Assembly (NCBI GenBank): GCA_023268715.1
Contig: JALRLV010000011.1
Span: 1 to 48,617, forward strand
DNA length: 48,617 nucleotides
Direction: 5' to 3'
Source: Candidatus Thalassarchaeaceae archaeon
GTDB taxonomy: Archaea; Thermoplasmatota; Poseidoniia; Poseidoniales; Thalassarchaeaceae
In this document: one piece after another, positions 25,198-33,735 of the stretch
Layout: every line of letters starts with the position of its first letter
Numbering within the stretch: position 1 is the stretch's first letter
The notes under the pieces: model-generated
Database searches by the model: none
Seen by the model: only the letters and a program-made list of their open reading frames with translations
Told to the model about the DNA's origin: nothing
Made by a program: the position numbers and the translations under genes

Positions 25198-25929
25198 CTA
25201 CTCAGGACCCCAAGGGGTAACTTGCCTAGTTAACCCGAGTCTATGGGTGAAGAGGAATCTGAGGTTTAGCAAACCATCTCCCCAAGTGTTTATCTCCGCT
25301 TCCCCAACTCTTGGCCGGTAAGGAACACTGACTTCCGCGGTATTCTTCTTGCCGAGGTATCGACGGGCACGAATCTTGAATTCTTGAGAAAGAGGCATTC
25401 CATCATGGCGAGGTCGGACCCTCTCATCCTCGAAAATTGACTTACGGAATACCCACATTCCGCTCTGAGAATCGTGTATTCCATACCAATATAGGATCTT
25501 TGCAGTAGTAGATAATACCCAGTTTCCAAATCCGTGTAATCCAGGCATAGCACCTTCTTCGGCTCTTCGAAGTCTATCACAAGTAATCCATTGCAAATCC
25601 TCTTGGATTAGTTTACGAACCAAATCAGGAACTTCTTCTCCAGGGTAGGTACAATCTGCATCCATTGTGACAATCACATCACCGGGTGCCATCGCAAATC
25701 CAGTTTTGTATGCCCGACCGTATCCCTTGCGCGGCTCGAGATAAACGCCAGCACCTTCCTCCTCGGCCAACTCTCTGGTTCTGTCTGTGGAGTTTCCATC
25801 GATAATCAGGAAGTCTAGTTTCTCACACCAACCATCGTTAGGAACAGAGCGAATCGTATCAACGATAGCCGCTTCTTCGTTACGAGTTGGTATTACCACA
25901 GTAACGTGTACAGGGAGTGGTTCAGCCAT
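25198..25929 (-). CDS. Family 2 glycosyltransferase (dolichyl-phosphate sugar synthase-like)
   Basis: A 243-aa inverting GT-A transferase. It begins VTVVIPTRNEEAAIVDTIRS, has LIIDGNSTDRTRELAEEEGA, the nucleotide-sugar/metal DxD as VTMDADCTYPGEEVPDL, and the acceptor-region SQSGMWVFRKS and GMPLSQEFKIRA. The length and order match DPM1/DolP-glucose synthase-type enzymes that load mannose or glucose onto dolichyl phosphate for protein N-glycosylation or lipid glycans. There is no C-terminal membrane helix, so it would be a soluble or peripheral form. The GT4 gene is divergent 147 bases away; both could serve glycosylation of the large surface proteins nearby. The sugar is not determined. Confidence 0.9.
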   Translation of the reverse strand: MAEPLPVHVTVVIPTRNEEAAIVDTIRSVPNDGWCEKLDFLIIDGNSTDRTRELAEEEGAGVYLEPRKGYGRAYKTGFAMAPGDVIVTMDADCTYPGEEVPDLVRKLIQEDLQWITCDRLRRAEEGAMPGLHGFGNWVLSTTAKILYWYGIHDSQSGMWVFRKSIFEDERVRPRHDGMPLSQEFKIRARRYLGKKNTAEVSVPYRPRVGEAEINTWGDGLLNLRFLFTHRLGLTRQVTPWGPE

Positions 25930-26076
25930 CTAAATCGAACACGGGGACCGAACCGACCGCTATGAATCATACTGGCGTTAGGGCTACTGGAAATCAACTA
26001 AAAAAAGGCCTAATTTAGCGATATCTCTAGCGACGGGAAGGCCATTCGTTTGAAATGAGCAGCCCTTGAGCGATAG

Positions 26077-27276
26077 ATGGTTGAGATGGGTCTGCACATC
26101 GCTATGTTGTCGGCTGAATACCCTCCAAGATGGGGTGGTATGGGTTCAACAGTTTACCACCTTTCAGCCGCCCTAGTCGAGCTTGGACATCGAATAACGG
26201 TGATTACACGAGACGGTGGCGGAAATGCCCTTGAACAACAAGGAGTGAATATTAGGGAAGTCAAATGGCTATATGCTCCAATGGCATTTACTAAATCGTA
26301 CGGTAAGCATGCACTTGTAGATCTCAAGAAATTGCACTCTGAAGATTCAGTCGATGTGGTTCATTTACACTGTCCAATGATTTCTTGGACAGAATCACAA
26401 TTCAAGGATTGCAAAGAAAATATTGCTCCAATCGTCTCATCCCTTCATGGCTCATGGCTCGGCGAAAGAGATGGTTTGCGAACCGCAGCCGAGCAGAAAG
26501 AAGCCGCTGTATGGGCCAATCCCAACGACCTAGCAATCTTGCTAACTGCTGGTCATTACGCTAAATTTGAGCGAGCCGCAATTAATGGTTCAGATATTTG
26601 TGTGGCAAATTCTCATGCCACAAAAGAGGACTTCCTGGAGAGGTATTCTCCTCCAGCTGACTGGAAATGTCAGGTGATTCATTGGGGAGTAGACACAGAG
26701 ATGTTTCATCCAAGCGGGGAACCGAAGGACACAGAAACCAATCAAATCCTTGCAGTAGGTCGATTAGCGGCTCGCAAGGGATACGGTTCTCTACTGCGAG
26801 CCTTTGCCGAAGTAAAGCTGAGAAGTCCGAATACAGAATTGCTAATCGTGGGCCGAGGTAACCTGAAAAAGAGGCTAATTAAACAAGCAAAACACCTCGG
26901 AATTTCTTCTTCAGTACGAATTGACTCAGGGATGCCTTTTGACAAATTAGCCGAAGAATTTCGTAATGCAGATCTTGTCGTATATCCTTCCTATTACGAA
27001 GGTCAGGGTTTGATTCCTCTCGAGGCAATGGCTTCTGGAACACCTGTTGCGACAGTAAATCATGGGCCATTGCCAGAAATGGTCGATGATTCAGTCGGAG
27101 CGTTATTCACCATGGCAGACACAGACTCAATGTCGAGTGCTATTCTCGGTCTTTTGGATAATCCAGAAGGTCTTGCAACTCGTGGAACAACAGGACGTGA
27201 AAGAGTTCTAGAAAATTTCACATTTGGACGGAACGCCGAAGATTTTTCTCAGATTTATTCACAATTGGTAAATTGA
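26077..27276 (+). CDS. Family 4 glycosyltransferase
   Basis: A 399-aa retaining GT-B transferase of the GT4 type. The N-terminal domain has LHIAMLSAEYPPRWGGMGST (a glycine-rich acceptor loop) and DVVHLHCPMISW. The C-terminal domain shows LAVGRLAARKGYGSLLRAF, LIVGRGNLKKRL and the sugar-nucleotide signature YPSYYEGQGLIPLEAMASGT with the E-x7-E spacing. ATG 26077 is taken; ATG 26086 (M-G-L-H-I) fits the first beta strand just as well. Donor and acceptor are unknown. The 147-base gap to the divergent GT2 gene holds an A-tract and AATTTAGCGATAT, and probably both promoters. Confidence 0.92.
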   Translation: MVEMGLHIAMLSAEYPPRWGGMGSTVYHLSAALVELGHRITVITRDGGGNALEQQGVNIREVKWLYAPMAFTKSYGKHALVDLKKLHSEDSVDVVHLHCPMISWTESQFKDCKENIAPIVSSLHGSWLGERDGLRTAAEQKEAAVWANPNDLAILLTAGHYAKFERAAINGSDICVANSHATKEDFLERYSPPADWKCQVIHWGVDTEMFHPSGEPKDTETNQILAVGRLAARKGYGSLLRAFAEVKLRSPNTELLIVGRGNLKKRLIKQAKHLGISSSVRIDSGMPFDKLAEEFRNADLVVYPSYYEGQGLIPLEAMASGTPVATVNHGPLPEMVDDSVGALFTMADTDSMSSAILGLLDNPEGLATRGTTGRERVLENFTFGRNAEDFSQIYSQLVN

Positions 27277-27297
27277 TTCTGGGGTGAGGTTGATGTG

Positions 27298-27307
27298 GGG
27301 TTAACCC
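27298..27307. promoter_or_regulatory. 10-bp perfect palindrome before the AI-2E family gene
   Basis: GGGTTAACCC is its own complement and ends 13 bases before the ATG at 27321. Its position around a likely transcription start is that of an operator, but 10-bp palindromes also occur by chance, and I see no second copy in the window. Confidence 0.25.
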
Positions 27308-27320
27308 TACGCAAACCCAT

Positions 27321-28379
27321 ATGAGCACGCCAAACATCAGGTCATTGCGTTCGGTAGAAGTTAGTACATTGAGTCATATAGCGATACTCCTCTTAATCTC
27401 AATTTTAGCGATTATTCACCTAAAATCTATCATTCAGCCGTTGGTTGTAGCGATACTATTGTTTTTCTTAATTCGGCCGCCTGCTCAATGGTTAGAAGAA
27501 AAATATGGCCACCCATTGGCAGCTTACGGGATACTAACCACAGGTGTGGTTTTAGTGTTCTTTTTCGTTGGAAATATCCTCTATCAAAGCTTACAAGATT
27601 TCAGTGGAGAGGCTGTGGTACTAGAAGAAAAACTAACCGAGAAGATTGAACGATTTTCCGATCTTTCAATATATGGTTATTCAATCGATGTAAGCGCACT
27701 TCCTGGATTGGTTACTGTTGAAAGAATCAATACAATTACCACCGAATTTATGGGCACATTGGCTGGTTTTACTGGAAGCACAATTACAGTCTTCATCTTC
27801 CTTATCTTCATCATTGTAGAAGCGGAAACACTTCCAAGAAGGCTTCAAGCAGCATATCCTGATGAGATGGATAGATTTACTTCAATTGTGCAAAATGCAG
27901 GGGAGGGAATTAACACTTACGTGATAACCAAAGCTTCTGTGGCTTTTGGTCAGGCCATAATCGTAGCATTAATTCTCAGTTATATGGGGATTCCAGGCTG
28001 GTTTATGTGGGCCTCAATCACTTTCCTTCTGGACTTTGTACCATACGTTGGAGCACCACTTTCCTTCATTCCTCCAACAATAATTTCCTTCATTCTCTTT
28101 GAGCCTCTAACCGCCTTACTAATCCTTGGAGCACTATTTGGGAACCAAGTGGCATGGGGTCAATTTGTTGAGCCACAACTTGCGGGTCAGCGACTCGATA
28201 TGTCGCCGATAGTTCTCTTGATTCTAGTCGCTTTCTGGGGCTGGGCTTGGGGAATTATGGGAATGATTCTCGGAGTTCCTCTTGCTGTAATTATGAAGTT
28301 AGCATTGGAGAGTGATCCTAGGACTCGTCCAATCGCAATGTTACTATCTTTGAACCCAAATCCAAGCGATGAGTCTTGA
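27321..28379 (+). CDS. AI-2E family (PerM/TqsA-like) membrane permease
   Basis: A 352-aa multi-span membrane protein of the AI-2 exporter family. It has two early helices (IAILLLISILAIIHL, PLVVAILLFFLIRPPAQWL, the latter with the family's PxxxAxxLxxxxxP pattern), a central soluble segment (about 85-135), and the conserved end LDFVPYVGAPLSFIPP, GNQVAWGQFVEPQLAGQRLDMSP and GWAWGIMGMILGVPL. Family members act as exporters or Na+/H+ antiporters; autoinducer transport has been shown for only a few, so quorum sensing should not be assumed. It follows the GT4 gene by 44 bases, with a perfect 10-bp palindrome in that gap. Confidence 0.9.
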   Translation: MSTPNIRSLRSVEVSTLSHIAILLLISILAIIHLKSIIQPLVVAILLFFLIRPPAQWLEEKYGHPLAAYGILTTGVVLVFFFVGNILYQSLQDFSGEAVVLEEKLTEKIERFSDLSIYGYSIDVSALPGLVTVERINTITTEFMGTLAGFTGSTITVFIFLIFIIVEAETLPRRLQAAYPDEMDRFTSIVQNAGEGINTYVITKASVAFGQAIIVALILSYMGIPGWFMWASITFLLDFVPYVGAPLSFIPPTIISFILFEPLTALLILGALFGNQVAWGQFVEPQLAGQRLDMSPIVLLILVAFWGWAWGIMGMILGVPLAVIMKLALESDPRTRPIAMLLSLNPNPSDES

Positions 28380-28385
28380 TTTGGC

Positions 28386-28994
28386 TCAGGAACCAAAAAT
28401 TACCGCAAGAATACCATCGGTAGAGATACTGATATTCTCGCCTAATGATTGGTTGTGCAGCCCTTTGCTTGAGAATTTCAATGGTTCTGAATTTAGATTC
28501 CAGCGGGCGCCAGATATGCTTACTTGTTGACAGTCTTGTAAGGCGAATACTGAGAATTCGTCACCCTTAGGTATAACAAAATCAAGAGAACCATCCGCAG
28601 GGTGCAGTCGTTTTGTAATTCCATTAGAATGATGTAATTGCACTGAAAGTCCCAAAGGGGCCTCTGTTAAAGCCGCCCAAATTCCAAGGATATGGTCAGA
28701 ACTACCTCCGTCAATTCCAACAACGTTTACTTCGGTGAAGCCTCTCTCTGAAAGTAGGTCAAACGATTTTGCCAAGTCGCTCGATGAATCATCTGAGAGT
28801 AGGGTCGACCGACCTTTCCAATCAGCAATATCGACTGAATCTAAGTCGCCTATAACCTCAGATACCTCGAATCCTGCTGCAATCGCTTTGTCAGCCCCGC
28901 CATCAATTCCAAACAAAGTCGCATCATGGAGTAATTTGCTAACCAACTCAGGGTTTGGTGAGTCTCCATTGCACCAGAGAACCGCACGCATCAT
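28386..28994 (-). CDS. thiN: Thiamine pyrophosphokinase
   Basis: Transfers pyrophosphate from ATP to thiamine, giving the cofactor thiamine diphosphate. The 202-aa protein shows the family motifs LFGIDGGADKAIAAG (nucleotide site), VIGDLDSVD (metal-binding acidic motif), SDDSSSDLAKSFDLL (the D-x-T/S-D-x-x-K motif) and VVGIDGGSSDHILG. The C-terminal domain (about 115-202) is the small beta-sandwich that binds thiamine. The start overlaps the preceding peptidase gene's stop (ATGATGA), so the two are translationally coupled, with GGTGAG inside the peptidase gene as ribosome binding site. The gene faces the AI-2E family gene, 6 bases apart. Confidence 0.9.
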   Translation of the reverse strand: MMRAVLWCNGDSPNPELVSKLLHDATLFGIDGGADKAIAAGFEVSEVIGDLDSVDIADWKGRSTLLSDDSSSDLAKSFDLLSERGFTEVNVVGIDGGSSDHILGIWAALTEAPLGLSVQLHHSNGITKRLHPADGSLDFVIPKGDEFSVFALQDCQQVSISGARWNLNSEPLKFSSKGLHNQSLGENISISTDGILAVIFGS

Positions 28995-30022
28995 CTCACC
29001 TTCGCGGTTACTTTACCTTCGACTAGAAGGTCTACATCTTCCAAAGCTACAGTGGATTTTCTGCAAACTCCTCTGATATGAAGTGGAACATTGACGGTTC
29101 CACCAAGCGCCATATTATTTCCAAAACCGAAGTATATCGCCCCTCTTGAAACCAAATCTTCCAAAGAATTACCGATGATTTTGGCCCTAGGATTCATTCC
29201 AAAACCAAATTCTGCAAAGTTACCCACCATCGCTGCTTTTGAAGGTCTAAGGCCCGAGCGAATATCCTCCATTTGTTTCCAAATCGCTTCGGCTTTTTCA
29301 TCGCCACTGACGTCTTTGACTATTCCTTCTTCTACCAAAAGCGAAATTGGTTTTTCCAATTTTTCACCCTCCCAAGAACCATCGATTACGATTCTACCAG
29401 TTGCAGTACCTTCCTTCGGTAGGACAAACACCTTCCCGGCAGGTAGATTCGTGATTGCCCCAGGTCGGTTACAAATTCCATTATCTTCCAAAATCCATCG
29501 ACCTCCGGTAGTGAATTTTAGATCAGTTCCAGCCTCACTGGTAACATGGACTTCTCTTCTCCTACGAAGTATCGAATTGAGACCAGAAATTTCTTTCTGC
29601 AGAGCATTGTAATCAGCAGTCATACCACCATTTGCAAAAGTCTCTGCATCTATACCCGGGAGAGAAGCAATTCGGACATTCTCTCGAGATGCATTTGCCC
29701 TTGCTCTTGTGTGGGTAAGCGAGTGTTTGGTCGCCATCAGGACAACATCTTGACGGCGCATTAAGTCAGCAACTGGATTTGGAGGTTCATTCCCTTCTCG
29801 ATGACTAGGTGGCATCATCATCATCAGAACTCTATCAGTTACCCTTGCGGTTGCCTCGTAGATTGCTCTTCCAATTTCTGAAGATTCTGGGTCTGTGAGG
29901 ATTAACACAGATTCCACTGACCTTACCTGCATGCAAGTTCGAACAATCGAACGCGCTGCTGTGAGCATTGCTTCCTCGTGCTGCTCATCAGCGTCAGGTG
30001 GAGTCTCATCTGCTTCGCTCAT
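28991..30022 (-). CDS. M29-like aminopeptidase (AmpS/COG2309-type)
   Basis: A 343-aa protein resembling the leucyl-aminopeptidase T (M29) group found widely in archaea. The C-terminal half holds the likely metal ligands: AEFGFGMNPRAKIIGNSLEDL (partly quoted), YFGFGNNMALGGT and VPLHIRG. The N-terminal half (ILTDPESSEIGRAIYEA, LMATKHSLTHTRARANA) is the Rossmann-like part of the family. It is shorter than classical M29 peptidases (~410 aa), and the same fold is used by NicX-type dioxygenases, so aminopeptidase activity is likely but not certain. It is the first gene of a two-gene operon with thiN; no functional link is obvious. Confidence 0.78.
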   Translation of the reverse strand: MSEADETPPDADEQHEEAMLTAARSIVRTCMQVRSVESVLILTDPESSEIGRAIYEATARVTDRVLMMMMPPSHREGNEPPNPVADLMRRQDVVLMATKHSLTHTRARANASRENVRIASLPGIDAETFANGGMTADYNALQKEISGLNSILRRRREVHVTSEAGTDLKFTTGGRWILEDNGICNRPGAITNLPAGKVFVLPKEGTATGRIVIDGSWEGEKLEKPISLLVEEGIVKDVSGDEKAEAIWKQMEDIRSGLRPSKAAMVGNFAEFGFGMNPRAKIIGNSLEDLVSRGAIYFGFGNNMALGGTVNVPLHIRGVCRKSTVALEDVDLLVEGKVTAKVR

Positions 30023-30072
30023 CTCGACAACCTCCTGAGAGCGGTCCCCCTTATTGAAAGCCGCTCCGGAAT

Positions 30073-30087
30073 GTCAAATCATCTAAC
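30073..30087. promoter_or_regulatory. Operator-like dyad before the double-wHTH regulator gene (copy 1)
   Basis: GTCAAATCATCTAAC, an imperfect dyad (GTCAAAT against GTTAGAT on the other strand), starts 51 bases before the ATG at 30124. A near-identical 15-mer starts 52 bases before the beta-propeller lipoprotein ATG. Over 29 aligned bases (30072-30100 and 31310-31338), 24 are identical. The site lies just upstream of where a leaderless gene's TATA box should be (about -26), a place suited to an activator or to autoregulation. Confidence 0.5.
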
Positions 30088-30123
30088 CAAGCGCCTCTTA
30101 TTCTCCCCAGCCTACGAAAGGAC

Positions 30124-30972
30124 ATGGACGGGGTATCCGCAGTTAGGGCTTACACACTGCTTGCGGTACTTGCAATCGTAGCCGGCGGATGGATGCTGAA
30201 TGAGGCGCCGGAAGCCGTTTTGATTGAGGATGAAATAGATACTTTTCTAGAAATAGAGGCTGCTCCAGACGCTGCAGATGATGATTCTGGTGCCGATCAG
30301 CCAATGGAAGCCAGGAAAGGTGTTGAAGGGGAGGAAAAATCGGATTCTTCCGATAACCTTCCAACGGGTCTAGTTGCAGGAGGAGGGGCTGCTCTTGGTT
30401 CTCTTGCAATCGGTTCGATTCTATTCGAAGCCATGCGAGTTACTGTTCTAATTGCTCTTGCAACCCCTTTGCTTGCGAGGATGAAAACAAATCGCGAAGA
30501 TATGCTGACGCGTGGTAGAATCTTGGGTTATTTGGAAGCGAATGCTGGTATTCATTTCTCCGCTCTTCGAGATGCATTAGGTCTAGCAAATGGTGTCACA
30601 GCATACCATCTCCACACTCTAGAAGGACAGGGTGAAGTCATTTCTTGGAGAGATGGAAAACTCCGACGCTACGCAATATCCAATCTCAGCAAGGAGGAGT
30701 TGAGCCGAATTCGTAATCCAATTGGTGGAACACGACTAGCGATTCTTGAGGTCTTGGCCGACTCTGGCCAAATTGGCTTGAAGGGAAGTGATATTCAAAC
30801 TAAGTTGCAGATTTCTCGTCAACTTCTCAGTCATCACCTAAGCGAACTGAAGACTGCAGAGTTAGTCGAGGCGGCGAGCGAATCTCGAAGGCCAAATTGG
30901 CGTCTATCTTTAGTCGGATTAGAGACATTGCTCAACAGTCGAGAACTTGCTAGGTCCGAGGCCGCCGATTAA
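30124..30972 (+). CDS. Membrane-bound regulator with two winged-helix domains
   Basis: A 282-aa protein. An N-terminal hydrophobic segment (about 9-22) is followed by an acidic, low-complexity loop (about 27-78, probably outside the cell) and a second hydrophobic region (about 80-118). Two winged helices follow: GRILGYLEANAGIHFSALRD with GVTAYHLHTLEGQGEVISW, and RLAILEVLADSGQIGLKGSD with SRQLLSHHLSELKTAELVE. The tandem layout matches the archaeal COG3398-type regulators. The topology suggests an envelope or osmotic signal passed directly to DNA. The operator-like dyad in front of the gene, repeated before the next surface lipoprotein, suggests autoregulation plus one local target; that is inference. 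Confidence 0.82.
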   Translation: MDGVSAVRAYTLLAVLAIVAGGWMLNEAPEAVLIEDEIDTFLEIEAAPDAADDDSGADQPMEARKGVEGEEKSDSSDNLPTGLVAGGGAALGSLAIGSILFEAMRVTVLIALATPLLARMKTNREDMLTRGRILGYLEANAGIHFSALRDALGLANGVTAYHLHTLEGQGEVISWRDGKLRRYAISNLSKEELSRIRNPIGGTRLAILEVLADSGQIGLKGSDIQTKLQISRQLLSHHLSELKTAELVEAASESRRPNWRLSLVGLETLLNSRELARSEAAD

Positions 30973-31106
30973 CCCGATTTCGGCTTACTACTCCGCATTC
31001 CGGAAACCAATTTCCCACTGGGCCGCAGTCCTGCGAATAGGGGGGAATTGTCATTGATGCAGGAATGGAAGTTGCTTAAGTCTTAGACCACATTGAAGTC
31101 GGTTTG

Positions 31107-31307
31107 ATGACCTATAACGCGGACATGCATTTTGCTGCGCTGATTTTCATGGTCGGCGCAGGAGGCCTAGCCTCCGTATTGGAGGTGGGTGTAGCTGAAG
31201 AGACGAAAGCCCAGGAAATTGATGAGGATGATACCGATGATCCCGCCCCATCAAATGAATTGAACCTAGGTGTTCCGAATAAGTTTAGTTCATCCTTTGA
31301 TTATTGA
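31107..31307 (+). CDS. Small acidic exported or anchored protein (66 aa)
   Basis: The ATG at 31107 (a second Met lies six codons on) begins a short hydrophobic segment (MHFAALIFMVGAGGLASVL) that could be a signal or anchor, then a strongly acidic stretch (EIDEDDTDDPAP) and a neutral end. CTTAAGTCTTA about 30 bases upstream may be the TATA region. It lies between the double-wHTH regulator and the beta-propeller lipoprotein, and its stop is 3 bases before the second dyad site, so gene and site do not overlap. No family is recognised; it could be a small envelope peptide or a chance frame. Confidence 0.45.
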   Translation: MTYNADMHFAALIFMVGAGGLASVLEVGVAEETKAQEIDEDDTDDPAPSNELNLGVPNKFSSSFDY

Positions 31308-31310
31308 TTT

Positions 31311-31325
31311 GTCAAATCATTTAAC
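31311..31325. promoter_or_regulatory. Operator-like dyad before the beta-propeller lipoprotein gene (copy 2)
   Basis: GTCAAATCATTTAAC is a near-perfect dyad: the half-sites GTCAAAT and GTTAAAT, read on opposite strands, differ at one base about a central C. It starts 52 bases before ATG 31363, matching copy 1 at 30073 in sequence and spacing. A TATA-like GATATCTAAA follows near -26, as expected for a leaderless start. The adjacent double-winged-helix regulator is the obvious candidate to bind it. Confidence 0.5.
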
Positions 31326-31362
31326 CAACCGCTTGATATCTAAACCTGAATTCGGATTTTAC

Positions 31363-33735
31363 ATGATGCAACGAAACGCTGCCATAATCGTGCTCGCAAT
31401 GATGCTGACATCTGGATGTCTCGGTGCAGTTGAAGACATTGAAAATGAACTGGATAGAACAATCGAAATTATCGTAGAAGATTATCCACAATTAGATCTT
31501 CCAGAGAGAACTCGAACCCAACCAACTTTACAGACATATGACGAATGTGATGCCTTATTGCTGGACCTAAAAGGTTCGCTGTTCGATGAAATGTTAGTTC
31601 GATTAGACCAGGAATCTTACTACCACTGGATAGGTGGCCCTTGGATGTGGAGAGGGGGCGATGTTATGTTTGACGGAGACGTTGCTCTAGCAGAGTCAGC
31701 AGCAGACGATGGTGGATCAAATTCAGCCTCAACTTCGCGAGAAGGAGAATTCTCTGGAACAAATAATCAGGAAGCTGGTGTGGATGAAGCGGACTTCCTC
31801 AAGACAGATGGATTTCACATATACATGTTGAACGGGCAAAGCCTAGTCATTATGGACGTGCCAGAATTTGGTCAAATCGGCCTTTCCTCAGAAATGGAAA
31901 TCGAGGGTAGCCCAATGCAGATGATGATTGATGGCGATAAACTCGTCATCGCTTCGATGATTTATGCCTGGAACCTTCCAGAAGACCATCCTCTTCGCGA
32001 CCTTCTAATCGAGGAGGTACAATGGGGTGAAGGTATGGAGTCCTGGACATACTACCGAACTCAGAACCTTGTGAAGTACACAATTGTGGATATTTCCGAC
32101 AGAACCACTCCTGAAGTAGATCGTGAGTTGTATATTGAGGGCTACTACCACACCGCACGAATGGTCGATGGTACAGTCCGTTCGGTTACTCACAACTATG
32201 CTAACTTCGATGGACTACGATACTGGGTAGACCTACCTAGTGAATATTGGGAAATAGAAAATGAAGAAGATAGAATTGCTGCATGGCAATTTCACCTCCA
32301 AGAGACAATCCAGCATAATCAGGATGTAATCAATGGACTAACCCTAGCAGACTTCGCTCCTCAGATGTATGAAATGACAGAGTCTGGCATTGCTTCCCTT
32401 CCAATAACATCCGAGGATTGCTCAGAATTTGCGGCCAGTACCGACAGTGTCTCCAAAGGATTCACTTCAATCATCACTTTCCAGCTATTGGATTCGGATG
32501 TTGAGATGGAAGTAGATCACATCGCTTCGTCTTGGGTACATGTGTATGCCTCACAAGATATGCTAATTCTCGCAGAACCTGCTAACGATTGGTGGTGGTT
32601 CTGGCAGAACACTGATTTTGATGATGCGACAAATATCCACGCCTTCGATATCTCAGATTCGACAACAACCAGCTACCTAGGCTCAGGCCGTGTAGATGGA
32701 ACCGTCCAAGATCAATTCTCAATGTCAGAATATGACGGTTCAATCAGAATTGCAACTACATCGGACATTTGGGGTCGATGGTGGCTAACTGACGAAGTCG
32801 ATCCTGAAACCGGAGAACTAGTATTCGATGGCCCAACCAACGGAGTTACTGTTCTTCAGCACGATGGACAGGTCGGACTCAATGAGGTAGGTAAGGTCGA
32901 TGGCATCGCCCCAGGTGAGACAATTTGGAGTGCCCGATTCATCGGCGATAGAGGATATCTCGTGACCTTCGAAACCATTGACCCATTATGGGTAATCGAT
33001 CTTTCAAACCCAACCAATCCAACCATTCTTGGAGAATTGGAAGTTCCTGGAGTCTCAACTTACATTCATCCTGTGGACGAAAACACTCTGCTTACAATTG
33101 GTATCGGACCAGGTGAAGATGGACTAGGATTAGACTGGTCTATGACTCAGATTTCGCTTTTCGACGTCAGCGACCCAACTAACCCAACTTTGGCGGATTC
33201 GCTACCTCTGTCTCCGGCTTACACAGACGAGAACTGCGATGATGTTCGAACATGTGGATGGTCATGGTCATGGTCAGAGGCTACATACGAGCACAAAGCA
33301 TTCACCTACTGGGCTCCTGAGAACTTGCTTGCAGTTCCTCTTTCCACCTACCGATACACCTACGATGAAGACGGAGGATATGGCTACGAGTATGTCTCTT
33401 TGCTGAAATTGGTCAACGTAGATGCGGAGAACTTGAGTCTCTCAGAACATGGAGAAGTAGATCATTCTCCATTCTACAACAACGATGATTCAAATGTACA
33501 TTGGTGGTTTTCTTACTCTACCAATATCCGCAGGTCGATTTTCATGGGCGATTATGTCTACGCTTTCTCAGCTCTTGGAGTAACTATTCACAGCACTTCT
33601 GACCTAAGCCCAATCCAAGAATTGGATATTCCAGGTCATGTATTGCCTGATTGGTATTACTATGAAGAAGATGATGTGGAAGAATCGGAATCAGAAGGCT
33701 CTGATGATGGAGCGGTAGAGCCTGAATCCAACTAG
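31363..33735 (+). CDS. Secreted beta-propeller lipoprotein (PF09826-like)
   Basis: The frame is open from 31270, but ATG 31363 gives a lipoprotein signal (MMQRNAAIIVLAMMLTSGC, lipobox Cys about residue 19), so the mature protein of about 770 aa should be lipid-anchored outside. The segment NNQEAGVDEADFLKTDGFHI followed by SLVIMDVPE is the hallmark of the secreted beta-propeller family PF09826, and blade-like strands repeat through the protein (LDIPGHVL, VIDLSNPTNPTILGELEVPG and FDVSDPTNPTLADSL). The end is an acidic tail. Family function is unknown; binding of a surface ligand or peptide is likely. It is preceded by the dyad site shared with the double-wHTH regulator. Its stop and that of pyrC overlap in the palindrome CAACTAGTTG. 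Confidence 0.85.
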   Translation: MMQRNAAIIVLAMMLTSGCLGAVEDIENELDRTIEIIVEDYPQLDLPERTRTQPTLQTYDECDALLLDLKGSLFDEMLVRLDQESYYHWIGGPWMWRGGDVMFDGDVALAESAADDGGSNSASTSREGEFSGTNNQEAGVDEADFLKTDGFHIYMLNGQSLVIMDVPEFGQIGLSSEMEIEGSPMQMMIDGDKLVIASMIYAWNLPEDHPLRDLLIEEVQWGEGMESWTYYRTQNLVKYTIVDISDRTTPEVDRELYIEGYYHTARMVDGTVRSVTHNYANFDGLRYWVDLPSEYWEIENEEDRIAAWQFHLQETIQHNQDVINGLTLADFAPQMYEMTESGIASLPITSEDCSEFAASTDSVSKGFTSIITFQLLDSDVEMEVDHIASSWVHVYASQDMLILAEPANDWWWFWQNTDFDDATNIHAFDISDSTTTSYLGSGRVDGTVQDQFSMSEYDGSIRIATTSDIWGRWWLTDEVDPETGELVFDGPTNGVTVLQHDGQVGLNEVGKVDGIAPGETIWSARFIGDRGYLVTFETIDPLWVIDLSNPTNPTILGELEVPGVSTYIHPVDENTLLTIGIGPGEDGLGLDWSMTQISLFDVSDPTNPTLADSLPLSPAYTDENCDDVRTCGWSWSWSEATYEHKAFTYWAPENLLAVPLSTYRYTYDEDGGYGYEYVSLLKLVNVDAENLSLSEHGEVDHSPFYNNDDSNVHWWFSYSTNIRRSIFMGDYVYAFSALGVTIHSTSDLSPIQELDIPGHVLPDWYYYEEDDVEESESEGSDDGAVEPESN

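Noticed and set aside
27321-28379. Quorum-sensing transporter
   Set aside because: AI-2E family membership alone does not show autoinducer transport, and no luxS or related gene is present.
29091-29612. 173-aa frame on the + strand inside the M29-like gene
   Set aside because: It is antisense to a recognised peptidase with conserved motifs; its Ser/Pro/Ile-rich composition is that of a shadow frame.
31270-31362. N-terminal extension of the beta-propeller lipoprotein
   Set aside because: It would place 31 residues before the lipoprotein signal and would include the dyad site; ATG 31363 fits.
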